A program made the position numbers and the translations under genes. A DNA stretch of 64,000 bases from NCBI RefSeq assembly GCF_023656745.1, contig NZ_JAMOKO010000002.1, positions 1 through 64,000 on the forward strand, in the 5' to 3' direction. Shown piece by piece: positions 25,406 through 35,376 of the stretch. Numbering within the stretch: the first letter of the stretch is position 1; every line of letters begins with the position of its first letter. Origin of the DNA: Collinsella sp. BG-O-102. Lineage in GTDB: Bacteria; Actinomycetota; Coriobacteriia; Coriobacteriales; Coriobacteriaceae. The notes below the pieces were generated by a model. It was not told the origin of the DNA and did no database searches. It saw nothing but the letters and a program-made list of their open reading frames with translations.

Positions 25406-27493
25406 TTACACATAGAACAGAATGTCGTCGTAGGTCGGGACCGGCCAGTAGTCGGCGGCCACGATCTCCTCCATGGCATCCACGGCGGCGCGCAGCGTAT
25501 CCATAGCGGGAACGACCTCGTGCGCGTACACGTTGGCCTGCTCCTGACCATCGAGGGCTTCGGCCTTCTGATGCACGGCATCGAGCGCCTTGATGGAGTC
25601 GTTGATGGTGGTGATGCCGTTGCAGAGCTTGTTGAGCGTGTTCTGCTCGCACTGCATGGCGGCCTCGGCACCGGCGGCACGAATAGTCTCAAGGCCCTTA
25701 GCGACCTTGGTGGCATAGGCGGTAATGACCGGGCGATAGGTACGACGCGCCTCGCGAACCATCGTGGTGGCCTCGATGTTCATGAGCTTGTTGTACTTCT
25801 CGAGCTTGCAATCGTAGCGGCACTGGGCCTCGGCCTTGGTCAGGACACCCGTCTCCTCAAAGAGCGCAATGGCCTTATCGGAAACAAAGGCGGGCAGGGC
25901 GTCGGCCGTGGTCTTGTTGTTGGCAAGGCCGCGCTTCTCGGCCTCGACGGGCCACTCGTCGGAGTAGCCATCGCCGGAGAAGAGGATACGCTGGTGGTCG
26001 GTCAGGACCTTCTTGCAGTACTCGAGCGCGGCGTCCTGGAACTCATCCTCGGGCGTACCCTCAAGCGCGTCGGCGAAGGACTTGAGCGACTTGGCCACGG
26101 CGGCATCGAGCACCAGGTTGGAGTCGGAGACGTTCTGCTCGGAGCCGCAGGCACGGAACTCAAACTTATTGCCGGTAAAGGCAAACGGGGAGGTGCGGTT
26201 GCGGTCGGTGTTGTCCTGCATCAGCTTGGGCAGGGTATCGGCGCCCAGGTCGAGCACGCCGCGCGTGGCATGGACGGAAGCCTTGCCATCGATGATCTTC
26301 TCGACGACCTCGGTAAGCTGGTCGCCCAGGAAGATGGACATAATCGCCGGAGGAGCCTCGTTGGCGCCCAGACGATGGTCGTTGCCGGCCGAGGCAACGG
26401 AGGCACGCAGGAGCTCCTGATAGTTATCGACGGCCTCGATCACCGCGGTGAGGAAGACGATGAACTGCAGGTTGTCGAGCGGGGTGTCGCCCGGATCGAG
26501 CAGATTCTCGGACTCGGTGCCAAGCGACCAGTTGTTGTGCTTGCCCGAACCGTTGATGCCCTCAAAGGGCTTCTCGTGCAGCAGGCAGACCAAGTCGTGG
26601 CGGGAGGCGATGAGCTTCATCTTCTCCATCATGACCAGATTCTGGTCGATGGCCTCGTTGACCTCGCCATAGACCGGTGCGAGCTCATGCTGGCAGGGAG
26701 CAACCTCGTTGTGCTTGGTCTTGGCGGGAATGCCAAGCGCCCACAGTTCATCGTCCAGGTCCTTCATATAGGCCGAGACGGTGGGGCGGATAGCGCCAAA
26801 GTAGTGCTCCTCGAGCTCCTGGCCCTTGCAGGGAGCGGCACCAAAGAGGGTGCGGCCGGTGATGACCAGGTCCTTGCGCTTGCGATAGGCGTCCTTCTTG
26901 ATCAGGAAGTACTCCTGCTCGTCGCCCACGGAAGGAACGACCTTCTTGGGGGTCTTGCCAAACAGCGCCAAAACGCGCTTAGACTCACGCGAGAGCGCGG
27001 TCATGGAACGCAGCAGCGGGGTCTTCTTGTCCAGGGCCTCGCCCGTGTAGGAGCAGAAAGCCGTGGGGATGCACAGGACATCGTCCTTGATAAAGGCGGG
27101 GCTAGTGGGATCCCAAGCAGTGTAGCCACGGGCCTCGAAGGTAGCGCGCAGGCCGCCGTTGGGGAAGCTGGAGGCGTCCGGCTCGCCCTGGATGAGGTTC
27201 TTGCCCGTAAACTTGGTAATGGCGGTGCCGTCGTGGTTGGGCTCCAGGAAGCTGTCGTGCTTCTCGGAAGTAATGCCCGAAAGCGGCTGGAACCAGTGCG
27301 CGTAGTGCGTCGCACCCTTGGAGATGGCCCAGACCTTCATGGCATGGGCAACGGCGTTGGCCACGTCCAGGTCGAGCGGCTCACCGCCCTCGAGGGTTGC
27401 AGCAAGGCGCTTCCAAATGTCCTTGGGGAGGTAATCCTTCATGACTTCCTCAGAGAACACCATGGTCCCGAAGCGGTCAGTAAGTTCGGCCAT
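25406..27493 (-). CDS. glnN: Glutamine synthetase type III
   Basis: A 695-residue glutamine synthetase of the large type III class, which makes glutamine from glutamate, ammonia and ATP and is the usual form in many gut anaerobes. The catalytic domain shows the ammonia/glutamate region [15 protein letters not shown] and the ATP-side motif [27 protein letters not shown] and the late [12 protein letters not shown] segment are also characteristic. The start [23 protein letters not shown] at ATG 27493 has AAGGGAG upstream; 21 further upstream codons are not counted. It is monocistronic, with its own terminator. Confidence 0.96.
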   Translation of the reverse strand: MAELTDRFGTMVFSEEVMKDYLPKDIWKRLAATLEGGEPLDLDVANAVAHAMKVWAISKGATHYAHWFQPLSGITSEKHDSFLEPNHDGTAITKFTGKNLIQGEPDASSFPNGGLRATFEARGYTAWDPTSPAFIKDDVLCIPTAFCSYTGEALDKKTPLLRSMTALSRESKRVLALFGKTPKKVVPSVGDEQEYFLIKKDAYRKRKDLVITGRTLFGAAPCKGQELEEHYFGAIRPTVSAYMKDLDDELWALGIPAKTKHNEVAPCQHELAPVYGEVNEAIDQNLVMMEKMKLIASRHDLVCLLHEKPFEGINGSGKHNNWSLGTESENLLDPGDTPLDNLQFIVFLTAVIEAVDNYQELLRASVASAGNDHRLGANEAPPAIMSIFLGDQLTEVVEKIIDGKASVHATRGVLDLGADTLPKLMQDNTDRNRTSPFAFTGNKFEFRACGSEQNVSDSNLVLDAAVAKSLKSFADALEGTPEDEFQDAALEYCKKVLTDHQRILFSGDGYSDEWPVEAEKRGLANNKTTADALPAFVSDKAIALFEETGVLTKAEAQCRYDCKLEKYNKLMNIEATTMVREARRTYRPVITAYATKVAKGLETIRAAGAEAAMQCEQNTLNKLCNGITTINDSIKALDAVHQKAEALDGQEQANVYAHEVVPAMDTLRAAVDAMEEIVAADYWPVPTYDDILFYV

Positions 27494-27919
27494 ACGGAAC
27501 TCCCTTCGTATCGGCACCGCGTGAGAAGCGGTGTTGATTACTAACGAACGAGTCATAGCTTAGACTCGCCGTGTTTCCGCGACATTACCGTTATGTTGCC
27601 GTCGCGAAACCAATCAATGAGGTTACCCTATCGAGGCGGCGTTGCCACCCTCAACAGTCAATCAACTGCATAAATTGCAGACCTCTCCCCATGGTTTAAG
27701 GGTGGTCAATGTAGGATGGGGCTCTATTAACTGGTATTTCGCATCAGATACCATTCAATATAGCCCCATCCTACATTGACCGCTCTGTTATAGGAAATGC
27801 CGATAGCAAGGCATCTTTGATTGGTATCCCCAAATAGCGAGTGAAACTCCACCGTGGCACAGTGGTGCAGTAGAATCCTTACAAGACATCACACTATTAC
27901 GTATCTAGAGGAGCACGAT
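27494..27919. other. Divergent promoter region, glnN and metF
   Basis: No gene is supported. It contains CTGCATAAATTGCAG (27666-27680) and a long inverted repeat listed separately at 27704-27781. No cobalamin or SAM riboswitch consensus could be seen before metF. Confidence 0.5.
27704..27781. repeat. Inverted repeat with 34-bp arms
   Basis: Arms 27704-27737 and 27748-27781 match at 31 of 34 positions around the 10-base loop TTCGCATCAG. The arms begin GGTCAATGTAGGATGGGGCT. It lies between the divergent glnN and metF genes, where a terminator is not expected. Confidence 0.8.
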
Positions 27920-28792
27920 ATGCGCGTCGACGAGGTTTTTAAGCAGGCAGCATCCCAGGGCACCGCGCCCGTTTCGTTTGAGATGTTCCCGCCCAAGGGC
28001 GAGCTGACCCTCGATACGGCTCGCGAAGTGGCAGGCAATCTGTGCAAGCTTTCGCCGAGCTTTGTCTCGGTCACCTGCTCGGCCGGCGGCTCGGGCAACG
28101 GTGCCACCACCGCCCCCATCGCGCATATGATTACGAGCGAATTCGATACGCCCTCGGTGGCGCACCTCACCTGCGTTGGCCGCACCCACGCCGACATCGC
28201 CGCCAAGATTGACGAGTATCGCTCGGCCGGTGTGGAAAACGTGCTAGCCCTGCGCGGCGACCTGCCCGCTGGCGCGACTGAAGATGACAAGCCCGCCTCG
28301 GACTACGCCTACGCCTGCGACCTCATCCCGGAGCTCGTCGATGCCGGCTTTTGCGTGGGCGCCGCAGCCTACCCCGAGGGCCACATTGCCTGCGAGGATC
28401 TCAACCTCTCGGTCGAATACCTCAAGCAAAAACAGGACGCCGGCGCGAGCTTCTTTGTGACGCAGCTCTTTTTTGACAACGAGTGCTTCTACCGTTTTCG
28501 CGAGCTTGCCGACAAGGCCGGCATCACCGTGCCCATTACCGCGGGCATCATGCCGTTTATGGGCAAGTCGCAGATCAGCCGCATGGTCTTTATGTGCGGC
28601 GCGTCGCTGCCCTCCCCCGTCATCAAGATTCTCGCCAAGTACGAGAACGACCCCGAGAGCCTGCAGGCGGCCGGTGTAGATTATGCTGCTCGTCAGCTTT
28701 GCGACCTTAAGGAGCACGGTGCCGACGGTCTGCACCTGTACACTATGAATCGTCCTGCGATCGCCGCAACCATTATGGAGCGCCTGGGGTAA
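27920..28792 (+). CDS. metF: Methylenetetrahydrofolate reductase
   Basis: A 290-residue TIM-barrel flavoprotein that reduces 5,10-methylene-THF to 5-methyl-THF for methionine synthesis. SFEMFPPKG (about residues 17-25) and LALRGDLP (about 110-117) are family hallmarks, as is the ITAGIMP segment near 212. GAGGAG lies 6 bases before ATG 27920. The following gene starts inside its stop region (one base shared), and together with metH these make a methionine operon. MetF supplies the methyl donor used by MetH two genes on. Confidence 0.95.
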   Translation: MRVDEVFKQAASQGTAPVSFEMFPPKGELTLDTAREVAGNLCKLSPSFVSVTCSAGGSGNGATTAPIAHMITSEFDTPSVAHLTCVGRTHADIAAKIDEYRSAGVENVLALRGDLPAGATEDDKPASDYAYACDLIPELVDAGFCVGAAAYPEGHIACEDLNLSVEYLKQKQDAGASFFVTQLFFDNECFYRFRELADKAGITVPITAGIMPFMGKSQISRMVFMCGASLPSPVIKILAKYENDPESLQAAGVDYAARQLCDLKEHGADGLHLYTMNRPAIAATIMERLG

Positions 28793-29580
28793 TGGAAAAA
28801 CCGCACATCGATACAGCTTTTGGTGAAGTGCCGGCTGACCTTGCGTCGCCGGCGCTCTACCGTATCGATGCTGCCCATCGCCCCCGAGTCGACCGTGCCG
28901 AAATGCTGCGCTACCTGGGCTACGGCGGTCAGCAGATTGAGCCCGAGCTGTCGCAGCGTATTGAGCTTGTCGTTGAACGTTTGGAACTGGACATTGAGCC
29001 CCGTGGCGTGCGACGCGTGTTTGCCGTCGATGCCACGGGCGTCGACGAGCAGGGCGAGCCTTGCATCCGCCTGGTCGGCACCAACGTTGAGCTGCGCGGC
29101 CGCGATATCTATCGCCACCTCAAAGACGCCCGCTTTGCCGCACTCATGGCATGCACCCTCGGCATGGACGCCGAGCGTCGCCTGCGCACCACGGGAGCCC
29201 AGCAGCCCCTAGAGGGAGCCGTGCTCGACGCCGCATGCTCTGCCTATGTAGAAGCCGCCGTCGAGCAGATGGACCAACAGGTCAAGGCTGCGGCCGCCGC
29301 ACACGGACTCGCCGGTAACTGGCGCTTCAGTCCCGGCTATGGCGACTGCCCGCTTACGGCCCAGCGCTCAATCGTAGCTGCACTCAACGCCACGCGGCTC
29401 ATCGGGCTTACCGTCACACCTACCAGCCTGCTCATGCCCACCAAGAGTGTGACCGCAGTGATCGGTCTGTTTGACGGCGAGGTCCACGACGCCCAGAGCC
29501 GCCCCACCTGCAATATCTGCCGCATGCACGAGCACTGCCGCTTCCGCGCCGCCCACACCACCTGCTATTCCAGCCATTAG
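28792..29580 (+). CDS. Separate MetH activation-domain protein
   Basis: A 262-residue protein equivalent to the C-terminal AdoMet-binding activation domain of cobalamin-dependent methionine synthase, which reductively methylates oxidised cobalamin. The core motif FSPGYGDCPL (about residues 181-190) and TPTSLLMPTKSVTAVIGL (about 208-225) match the domain. It ends in a cysteine cluster (CNICRMHEHCRFRAAHTTC) that could bind a metal or cluster. It sits between metF and metH, and metH lacks this domain. So the protein should act in trans on MetH. Confidence 0.9.
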   Translation: MEKPHIDTAFGEVPADLASPALYRIDAAHRPRVDRAEMLRYLGYGGQQIEPELSQRIELVVERLELDIEPRGVRRVFAVDATGVDEQGEPCIRLVGTNVELRGRDIYRHLKDARFAALMACTLGMDAERRLRTTGAQQPLEGAVLDAACSAYVEAAVEQMDQQVKAAAAAHGLAGNWRFSPGYGDCPLTAQRSIVAALNATRLIGLTVTPTSLLMPTKSVTAVIGLFDGEVHDAQSRPTCNICRMHEHCRFRAAHTTCYSSH

Positions 29581-29589
29581 GAGCCCTCG

Positions 29590-32145
29590 ATGTTTACTCC
29601 GCTTATCACCCATGATTCCGACGGTACCGCGCTGGCAGCGCCCGTCAATACTGCGCGTTGTAACGGCGCCACGTACAAGACGCGCACAATCGACGACCTT
29701 CGCATTAAGGACGATCGCCTGCGCGCCGCCATCGAGGGCACGGGGCACCTGCTGTTCGACGGCGGCATGGGCACCATGCTGCAGGCGGCCGGCATGAAAG
29801 CCGGCGCCCTGCCCGAGCTGCTCAACTTTGAGGAGCCTCAGGTCATTACCGACATTCAGCGCCAATACGTCGAGGCTGGCTGCGACGTGATCACCGCCAA
29901 CACCTTTGGTGCCAACGCCCACAAGCTCGACGGCGCCGCCACCGTGGCAGATGTCTTTGCCGCCGCTGTCGCCTGCGCCCGCGCGGCCGGTGCCCACTAC
30001 GTCGCCGGCGATATCGGCCCCATCGGCGCGCTACTTCGCCCCTTGGGCACCCTGAGCTTCGACGAGGCCTATGACCTCTTTGCCGAGGAAGTGCGCGCCG
30101 GCATCGATGCGGGCGTGGACCTCTTTATTATCGAGACCATGACCGACCTTGCCGAGATCAAGGCCGCCGTCCTCGCCTGCCGCGAGAACTCCGACCTGCC
30201 CGTCTTTGCCACCATGACCTTTGAGGAAGACGGCCGCACCTTCCTGGGAACGAGCCCCGAGGTCGCCGCCATCACCCTCGACGCCATCGGCGCCGACGTC
30301 CTGGGCATCAACTGCAGCCAGGGCCCGGCCGAGCTCCGAGGACTCGCCGCGCGTATGCTCACCGTCACCGACAAGCCCGTTATGGTGCAGGCCAATGCGG
30401 GACTGCCCCGCGTGGACGATGACGGCAATACCGTCTTTGACATCCAGGCACCCGAATACGCCGAGGCCGTCGCCGGCATGATTGAGGACGGCGTGAGCGT
30501 CGTGGGTGGCTGCTGTGGCACCACGCCCACGCACATGGCGGCACTTCGCACCCTCATCGACAATCACACGCCCAGCCCGCGTCACCGCAAGCCCAGTATG
30601 TCGGTCACGAGCGCCCAGACGGTCGTGGACCTCCCCTGCGACGGCCACAAGATCGCCGTCATCGGCGAGCGCATCAATCCCACCGGCAAAAAGCGCCTGC
30701 AACAGGCCCTGCGCGACGGCGACCTAGACTACGTCGTGAGCCAGGGCATCAGCCAGCAGGAACAGGGCGCCGACATCCTGGACGTCAACGTAGGCCTGCC
30801 CGAGATCGACGAGGTCAAGATCATCCAGCAGGCGACCGAGCAGCTCCAGGGCTCCACGCTGCTGCCGCTGCAGATCGACTCCACCGACCCCGCAGCCGTC
30901 GAGGCAGCCGTGCGCCGCTACGCCGGCAAGCCCATCATCAACTCGGTCAATGGCAAACGGCAAATCATGGACGAGATCTTTCCCCTAGTCGCCCACTACG
31001 GCACCAACGTTGTCGGCCTCACGCTCGACGAAGACGGCATCCCCGATACCGCCGAGGCTCGCTTCGCCATCGCCGAGCGCATCGTGGCAGAGGCTGCCCG
31101 TTACGGCATCGGACCGAACCGCATCCTCATCGACTGCCTGGTCATGACCGCCTCGACCAACCAGCGCCAGGCCGAGCAGATCCTGCGCGCCATGTCCCTG
31201 TGCAAGGAGCGTCTGGGCGTCAAATGCGCACTCGGCGTGTCGAACATCAGCTTTGGTCTGCCCGCCCGCCCGCTGCTGGGCTCGGTCTTTTTGGCTGCCG
31301 CCTTCGGCGCGGGCCTGGACGCCCCCATCATGAACCCAGGTTCCAAGCGCTTTATGGATACCGTCTACAGCTATCGCGTCTTGAGCGTTGAGGACGAGGG
31401 CTCGACCGGATACATCGAGCGCTACGCCGGCTGGACCGATCCGTACAAGATCGCCGCTAACCCGGCAGCAGCTCAAGCAGTATCGAGCGATGCCGCACCT
31501 GCCGCAAGCACCACCGCAAGCGCCGATGACGATCCCATCCGCCACATGGTCGTCTCGGGCCGCAAAGGCGAGATCGCAGCCGAGACCGAGCGTCTTCTGG
31601 CAGATCACGACGCCATGGACCTCATCAACAACCACTTTATCCCCGCCCTCGACGAGGTTGGCGTCCTCTTTGACCAGGGAAAGTTCTTCTTGCCGCAGCT
31701 CATGGCCTCGGCCGAGGCCGCGCGCGTGGGCTTTGACACCATTAAGCGGCTGATGCCCGCCGGCGAGATTGCCGATAAGGGCAAGATCTGCGTGGCCACC
31801 GTCAAGGGCGACATCCACGACATCGGTAAGAACATCGTCAAGATGCTGCTCGATAACTACGGCTACACCGTCTTTGATCTGGGTCGCGACGTCGACCCGC
31901 AGGAGGTGCTCAAGACCGTCAAGGAACGCGACATTAAGCTCGTCGGCCTCTCGGCGCTTATGACCACCACGGTCGTCGCCATGGAGGAGACCATCAAGCT
32001 GCTTCATGCCGAGGTGCCGGGCGTCAAGATCATCGTGGGCGGCGCCGTGCTCACCCCCGAATACGCCAAGCAGATCGGCGCGGACTACTACGCCAAGGAC
32101 GCCGCCGAAAGTGCTCGTATCGCCGAAGAGGTCTTTGGGCAGTAA
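29590..32145 (+). CDS. metH: Cobalamin-dependent methionine synthase, without activation domain
   Basis: An 851-residue enzyme that moves the methyl group from methyl-THF through cobalamin to homocysteine. The homocysteine domain has zinc ligands in INCSQGP (about 239) and GGCCGTTPTH (about 304-313). The pterin-binding domain follows (ERINPTGKKRL, near 357). A helical cap and the B12 domain come next, with DIHDIGKNIV (about 742-751) providing the axial histidine. The full-length enzyme has about 1,200 residues; the missing C-terminal domain is encoded by the preceding gene. AGGAG lies 6 bases before ATG 29590. A Ser/Ala-rich stretch near 630-650 is a linker. Confidence 0.95.
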   Translation: MFTPLITHDSDGTALAAPVNTARCNGATYKTRTIDDLRIKDDRLRAAIEGTGHLLFDGGMGTMLQAAGMKAGALPELLNFEEPQVITDIQRQYVEAGCDVITANTFGANAHKLDGAATVADVFAAAVACARAAGAHYVAGDIGPIGALLRPLGTLSFDEAYDLFAEEVRAGIDAGVDLFIIETMTDLAEIKAAVLACRENSDLPVFATMTFEEDGRTFLGTSPEVAAITLDAIGADVLGINCSQGPAELRGLAARMLTVTDKPVMVQANAGLPRVDDDGNTVFDIQAPEYAEAVAGMIEDGVSVVGGCCGTTPTHMAALRTLIDNHTPSPRHRKPSMSVTSAQTVVDLPCDGHKIAVIGERINPTGKKRLQQALRDGDLDYVVSQGISQQEQGADILDVNVGLPEIDEVKIIQQATEQLQGSTLLPLQIDSTDPAAVEAAVRRYAGKPIINSVNGKRQIMDEIFPLVAHYGTNVVGLTLDEDGIPDTAEARFAIAERIVAEAARYGIGPNRILIDCLVMTASTNQRQAEQILRAMSLCKERLGVKCALGVSNISFGLPARPLLGSVFLAAAFGAGLDAPIMNPGSKRFMDTVYSYRVLSVEDEGSTGYIERYAGWTDPYKIAANPAAAQAVSSDAAPAASTTASADDDPIRHMVVSGRKGEIAAETERLLADHDAMDLINNHFIPALDEVGVLFDQGKFFLPQLMASAEAARVGFDTIKRLMPAGEIADKGKICVATVKGDIHDIGKNIVKMLLDNYGYTVFDLGRDVDPQEVLKTVKERDIKLVGLSALMTTTVVAMEETIKLLHAEVPGVKIIVGGAVLTPEYAKQIGADYYAKDAAESARIAEEVFGQ

Positions 32146-32170
32146 CACAACGGAAACAACCGAGCACCAA

Positions 32171-32208
32171 AACGTGCCGCATGCGCCACTTGGCACGTGC
32201 GGCACGTT
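32171..32208. other. Hairpin between metH and the DUF711 gene
   Basis: AACGTGCCGCA at 32171-32181 pairs perfectly with TGCGGCACGTT at 32198-32208, and GCC/GGC around ACTT extends it inside. No U-tract follows, so it may slow or process read-through between metH and the next gene. Confidence 0.6.
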
Positions 32209-32253
32209 AGAATAGATAAGACTATGCTCGTTTTGGCAGATAGGAGCGCAAGG

Positions 32254-33618
32254 ATGGCGATTACGCCCGCAGAAATCGCGGAAACCCGCGGCATGGTTGA
32301 GGAGCAGAACCTCGACATCAGGACCATCACCATGGGTGTTTCGCTCATGGGTTGCGGTGACGAGAACCTCGACCGCATGTGCACGAAGATCTACGACCAC
32401 GTGACGCACACGGCTGAGCACCTGGTCGAGACCGCCGAGAACCTCGAGCGCGAGTACGGTATCCCCATCGTCAACAAGCGCGTTTCCGTCACCCCGGTGG
32501 CGCAGATTGCCGCTTGCTGCAAGGATGAGAACCTCACCCCTATCGCGCATGCCCTCGACCGCGCGGCCGAGACGCTCGGCATCGATTACCTGGGCGGCTT
32601 CTCCGCGCTCGTCCAGAAGGGCATCGGCGACGCCGACCGCCGTGTCATCCAGTCCATCCCCCAGGCGCTCGCCGCCACCAGCCGCGTCTGCTCCAGCGTC
32701 AACGTCGCTAGCCTGCGCGCCGGCATCAACATGGATGCCGTGCTCATGGCGGCTCAGACCATCATCGATGCCGCCAAGCTTACGGCAGACGAGGATTCCG
32801 TTGGCGCCTCCAAGTTTGTCTGCTTTGCCAACATGGTCGAGGACTCCCCGTTTATGGCGGGTGCCGTCCACGGCGGTGGCGAGGCCGACGCCGTCATCAA
32901 CGTAGGCGTCTCGGGTCCCGGTGTTATGGCTGCAGCCCTGGAGACGCTGCCCGATTCCGCATCGATGATGGAGGTCGCCGAGAAGATCAAGCAGACCGCC
33001 TTTAAGATCACCCGTGCCGGCGAGCTCATGAGCCGCGAGGCCGCCCGTCGCCTGGGTGTCGAGAAGGGCATTGTCGACCTGTCGCTGGCTCCCACGCCCG
33101 CCATCGGCGACTCCGTCGCGCGTATCCTCGAGATCATCGGCGTGGGCACCTGCGGTGGCCCGGGCACGACCTGCGCACTCGCCATGCTCAACGATGCCGT
33201 CAAGAAGGGCGGCGTCATGGCCAGCTCCAGCGTGGGTGGCCTCTCGGGCGCCTTTATCCCCGTGTCCGAGGACGCCGGCATGATTGCCGCCGTCGAGGCC
33301 GGCGCGCTTTCGCTCGAGAAGCTCGAGGCCATGACCTGCGTGTGCTCCGTCGGCCTGGACATGATCGCCATCCCCGGCGACACCCCGGTCGAGACCATCG
33401 CCGGCATCATCGCCGACGAGATGGCCATCGGCGTCATCAACAATAAGACCACGGCCGTGCGCGTGATTCCCGCTATCGGCAAGGGCGTGGGCGACTGCGT
33501 TGAGTACGGCGGTCTGTTCGGCCGTGCGCCCATCATGCCGGTGAACCCCAACGCCGGCACCGTGCTTGCCCACCGCGGTGGACGTTTCCCGGCGCCGCTG
33601 AACTCGCTGAAGAACTAG
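32254..33618 (+). CDS. PFL family protein (DUF711/UPF0210)
   Basis: A 454-residue protein of the DUF711 (UPF0210) group, whose fold resembles pyruvate formate-lyase and anaerobic ribonucleotide reductase barrels although no activity is known. ATG 32254 with AGGAG 7 bases upstream is chosen, because the 19 upstream codons lie in the leader. The C-terminal part is glycine-rich ([11 protein letters not shown]-like [17 protein letters not shown], about 310-326), as usual in the family. In other genomes it follows an ACT-domain regulator gene, which is absent here. A long folded element begins 17 bases after the stop. Confidence 0.88.
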   Translation: MAITPAEIAETRGMVEEQNLDIRTITMGVSLMGCGDENLDRMCTKIYDHVTHTAEHLVETAENLEREYGIPIVNKRVSVTPVAQIAACCKDENLTPIAHALDRAAETLGIDYLGGFSALVQKGIGDADRRVIQSIPQALAATSRVCSSVNVASLRAGINMDAVLMAAQTIIDAAKLTADEDSVGASKFVCFANMVEDSPFMAGAVHGGGEADAVINVGVSGPGVMAAALETLPDSASMMEVAEKIKQTAFKITRAGELMSREAARRLGVEKGIVDLSLAPTPAIGDSVARILEIIGVGTCGGPGTTCALAMLNDAVKKGGVMASSSVGGLSGAFIPVSEDAGMIAAVEAGALSLEKLEAMTCVCSVGLDMIAIPGDTPVETIAGIIADEMAIGVINNKTTAVRVIPAIGKGVGDCVEYGGLFGRAPIMPVNPNAGTVLAHRGGRFPAPLNSLKN

Positions 33619-33635
33619 CTGAGGGGGACTGGCGA

Positions 33636-33769
33636 GGAGCCCCGGGGAGGGCAAATATATAAGGTCGCCTGCTCGGACAGTCCTGACTCGCACGGAGAGC
33701 ACATTAAGTGCTCTCCGGCTCGTGCGGAACTCGCGATCGACCTTATATATTTGCCCTCCCCGGGGCTCC
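33636..33769 (+). ncRNA. Long folded 3' element, copy A (covarying core)
   Basis: The outer arms 33636-33667 and 33738-33769 are exact reverse complements (32 bp). The core between them has ACAGTCCTG, a stem GGAGAGCAC/GTGCTCTCC with apex ATTAA, and GTGCGGAACTC. A second copy on the minus strand at 53945-54091 keeps those same core words but has wholly different arms and stem sequence. It lies 17 bases after the DUF711 stop. RNA or DNA function is inferred. Confidence 0.65.
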
Positions 33770-33936
33770 CGCACAACGGGACCTCGGTTGGGTTCTATCC
33801 CGATTGCAGTTGCTTCGCTCCTGCACCACTTGGTTGGTGCGGCGGTTTGGCGTTGGAACGGTTCTTTTTCTGATATATGCTGGTTGCGGCTCTTCTTTTG
33901 GGAGGAGTCGCTTTTTTGTTGTGAGGGGGATGGCCC

Positions 33937-34824
33937 GTGGCTGATGGTGTAATTCAATCTGAGCTGCTTGCTGCGGATTGGAATGGCGAATGGATGCGCC
34001 TGCAAAGTGGTCGGCATCGGGCTGATGATTCTTTTGAGTGGGATAAGCGGGCTCGGCATTTTCGTCCGCTGGAGACTGCCCCGTATGCTCGGGATTTTAT
34101 AAAGCTGTTGGCGCTTGAGCCTGGTGAGTCGGTGCTTGATATGGGATGTGGGGCTGGGTCGATTGCTATTCCGCTTGCTCAGGCTGGGCATCCCGTGATT
34201 GCTGCCGACTTCTCTCCTGCCATGTTGGGCACCCTTGATGCCGGCATTGAGTATTACGGGCTCGAGGATCTGATTACGCCGCTTGAGCTTGCTTGGGATG
34301 ATGATTGGGATCTGGTTGGGCCGGTTGCCAAGACTGTAGATGTTGCCTTTGCGAGTCGCTCGGTTACTACGAACGACCTGAAGGGAGCACTTGCCAAGCT
34401 TGACCGTACGGCTCGTCGGCGTTGTGCTGTCACGATGGTCGCCAACTCCAGCCCGCGTTATGACCTGCACTTGATGAATGCCATCGGTGCCTCGGTTACC
34501 TGCAGCAATGGTTTTGTGTACGCCTTTAACATCCTCATTCAGATGGGTGCCCTGCCGCAGGTCACGTACTTTGAATCGCCTCGTCGCGATACCTTCGATA
34601 GCCTTGAGGCGGGAGTGGCGGACTTCTCCCGCATGCTCGAGCACGGTAACGAGGATAAGATTGACCGTCTACGCGACTACGTCGCTCAGCATATGATTGA
34701 GAATCCCCATGCCGGCGAGCCAGGGTCCAAGGGCGTACCGCAGGGGCGTTACATGCTCGACCACGTCCGCAAGGTCCGTTGGGCGTTTATTGCATGGGAG
34801 CCGGTCTCTTCGGGCCGTCCATAG
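33937..34824 (+). CDS. Class I SAM-dependent methyltransferase
   Basis: A 295-residue methyltransferase. SAM-binding motif I is VLDMGCGAGSIAIPLAQAG (about residues 68-86), followed by the acidic end of strand 2 (AADFSP). The target is unknown. The start is GTG 33937, with GAGGGGG upstream. The gene uses many T- and G-ending codons (GCT, GGG, TTT) unlike the C-ending ones of neighbours, notably in its first half, which hints at transfer or low expression. It follows the long folded element and stands alone before yhbY. Confidence 0.85.
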   Translation: MADGVIQSELLAADWNGEWMRLQSGRHRADDSFEWDKRARHFRPLETAPYARDFIKLLALEPGESVLDMGCGAGSIAIPLAQAGHPVIAADFSPAMLGTLDAGIEYYGLEDLITPLELAWDDDWDLVGPVAKTVDVAFASRSVTTNDLKGALAKLDRTARRRCAVTMVANSSPRYDLHLMNAIGASVTCSNGFVYAFNILIQMGALPQVTYFESPRRDTFDSLEAGVADFSRMLEHGNEDKIDRLRDYVAQHMIENPHAGEPGSKGVPQGRYMLDHVRKVRWAFIAWEPVSSGRP

Positions 34825-35005
34825 ACCGCTTTCGGCCGCCGTACACGTCCGCCTGTAACCCGCGCTGTTCTCCCGCTCGGCATCCGCATTCTTTGCGAAC
34901 TGGGCAAACGCGCTCCACACCGCGCCGTTCCTGCGCTATCGTGGGACAGCTCACGTAGATTAAGGCCCCATTGCGGGGCGCCCCATACATAGAAAGCGAG
35001 AACCC

Positions 35006-35305
35006 ATGGCACTGACAGGAGCCCAGGTCAAGCAGCTTCGCAGCATGGCCCATCACCTCAACCCCGCCATCATCATCGGCAAGTCCGATATCAACGAGGG
35101 CACCGTCGAGCAGACGGTCGCCTACCTGGAGAAGCACGAGCTCGTTAAGTGCTCCGTGCTCGATGGCTCCAGCCTTTCCGCCCGCGAGGCCGCCGAGGAG
35201 CTCGCCGAGCGTTGCCACGCCGAGATCGTCCAGGTCATCGGCCGCAAGTTCTCACTGTATCGCGAGTCCTCGCGCAAGGACATCGAGAAGATCAAGCTCG
35301 TCTAA
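35006..35305 (+). CDS. yhbY: Ribosome assembly RNA-binding protein YhbY (CRM domain)
   Basis: A 99-residue single CRM-domain protein. It starts MALTGAQVKQLRSMAHHLNPAIIIGK, and the loop IIIGKSDINEG corresponds to the RNA-binding GxxG region of the domain. The family binds precursors of the large ribosomal subunit. It is cytosolic and monocistronic, with a strong terminator downstream that also overlaps the end of the convergent BTAD gene. Confidence 0.93.
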   Translation: MALTGAQVKQLRSMAHHLNPAIIIGKSDINEGTVEQTVAYLEKHELVKCSVLDGSSLSAREAAEELAERCHAEIVQVIGRKFSLYRESSRKDIEKIKLV

Positions 35306-35342
35306 GAGCCAATGATCCGGCGAGCCAACACATAGCAAGCTT

Positions 35343-35376
35343 ACGGGCGCCCAAGTACTTCGGGCGCCCGTTTTTT
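35343..35376 (+). terminator. Rho-independent terminator of yhbY
   Basis: ACGGGCGCCC pairs with GGGCGCCCGT around a short loop and is followed by TTTTTT. Its end overlaps the stop codon of the convergent regulator gene. Confidence 0.9.

Noticed and set aside
25520-27544. 674-residue plus-strand frame
   Set aside because: It is antisense to glnN; the composition (Gly/Leu/Val-rich) is typical of a shadow frame.
27494-27919. Cobalamin or SAM riboswitch before metF
   Set aside because: I found no recognisable conserved core of either class; the only structure is the simple inverted repeat.
30985-34644. 1,219-residue minus-strand frame across metH, DUF711 and the methyltransferase
   Set aside because: It crosses three well-supported genes and the long hairpin; no motifs.
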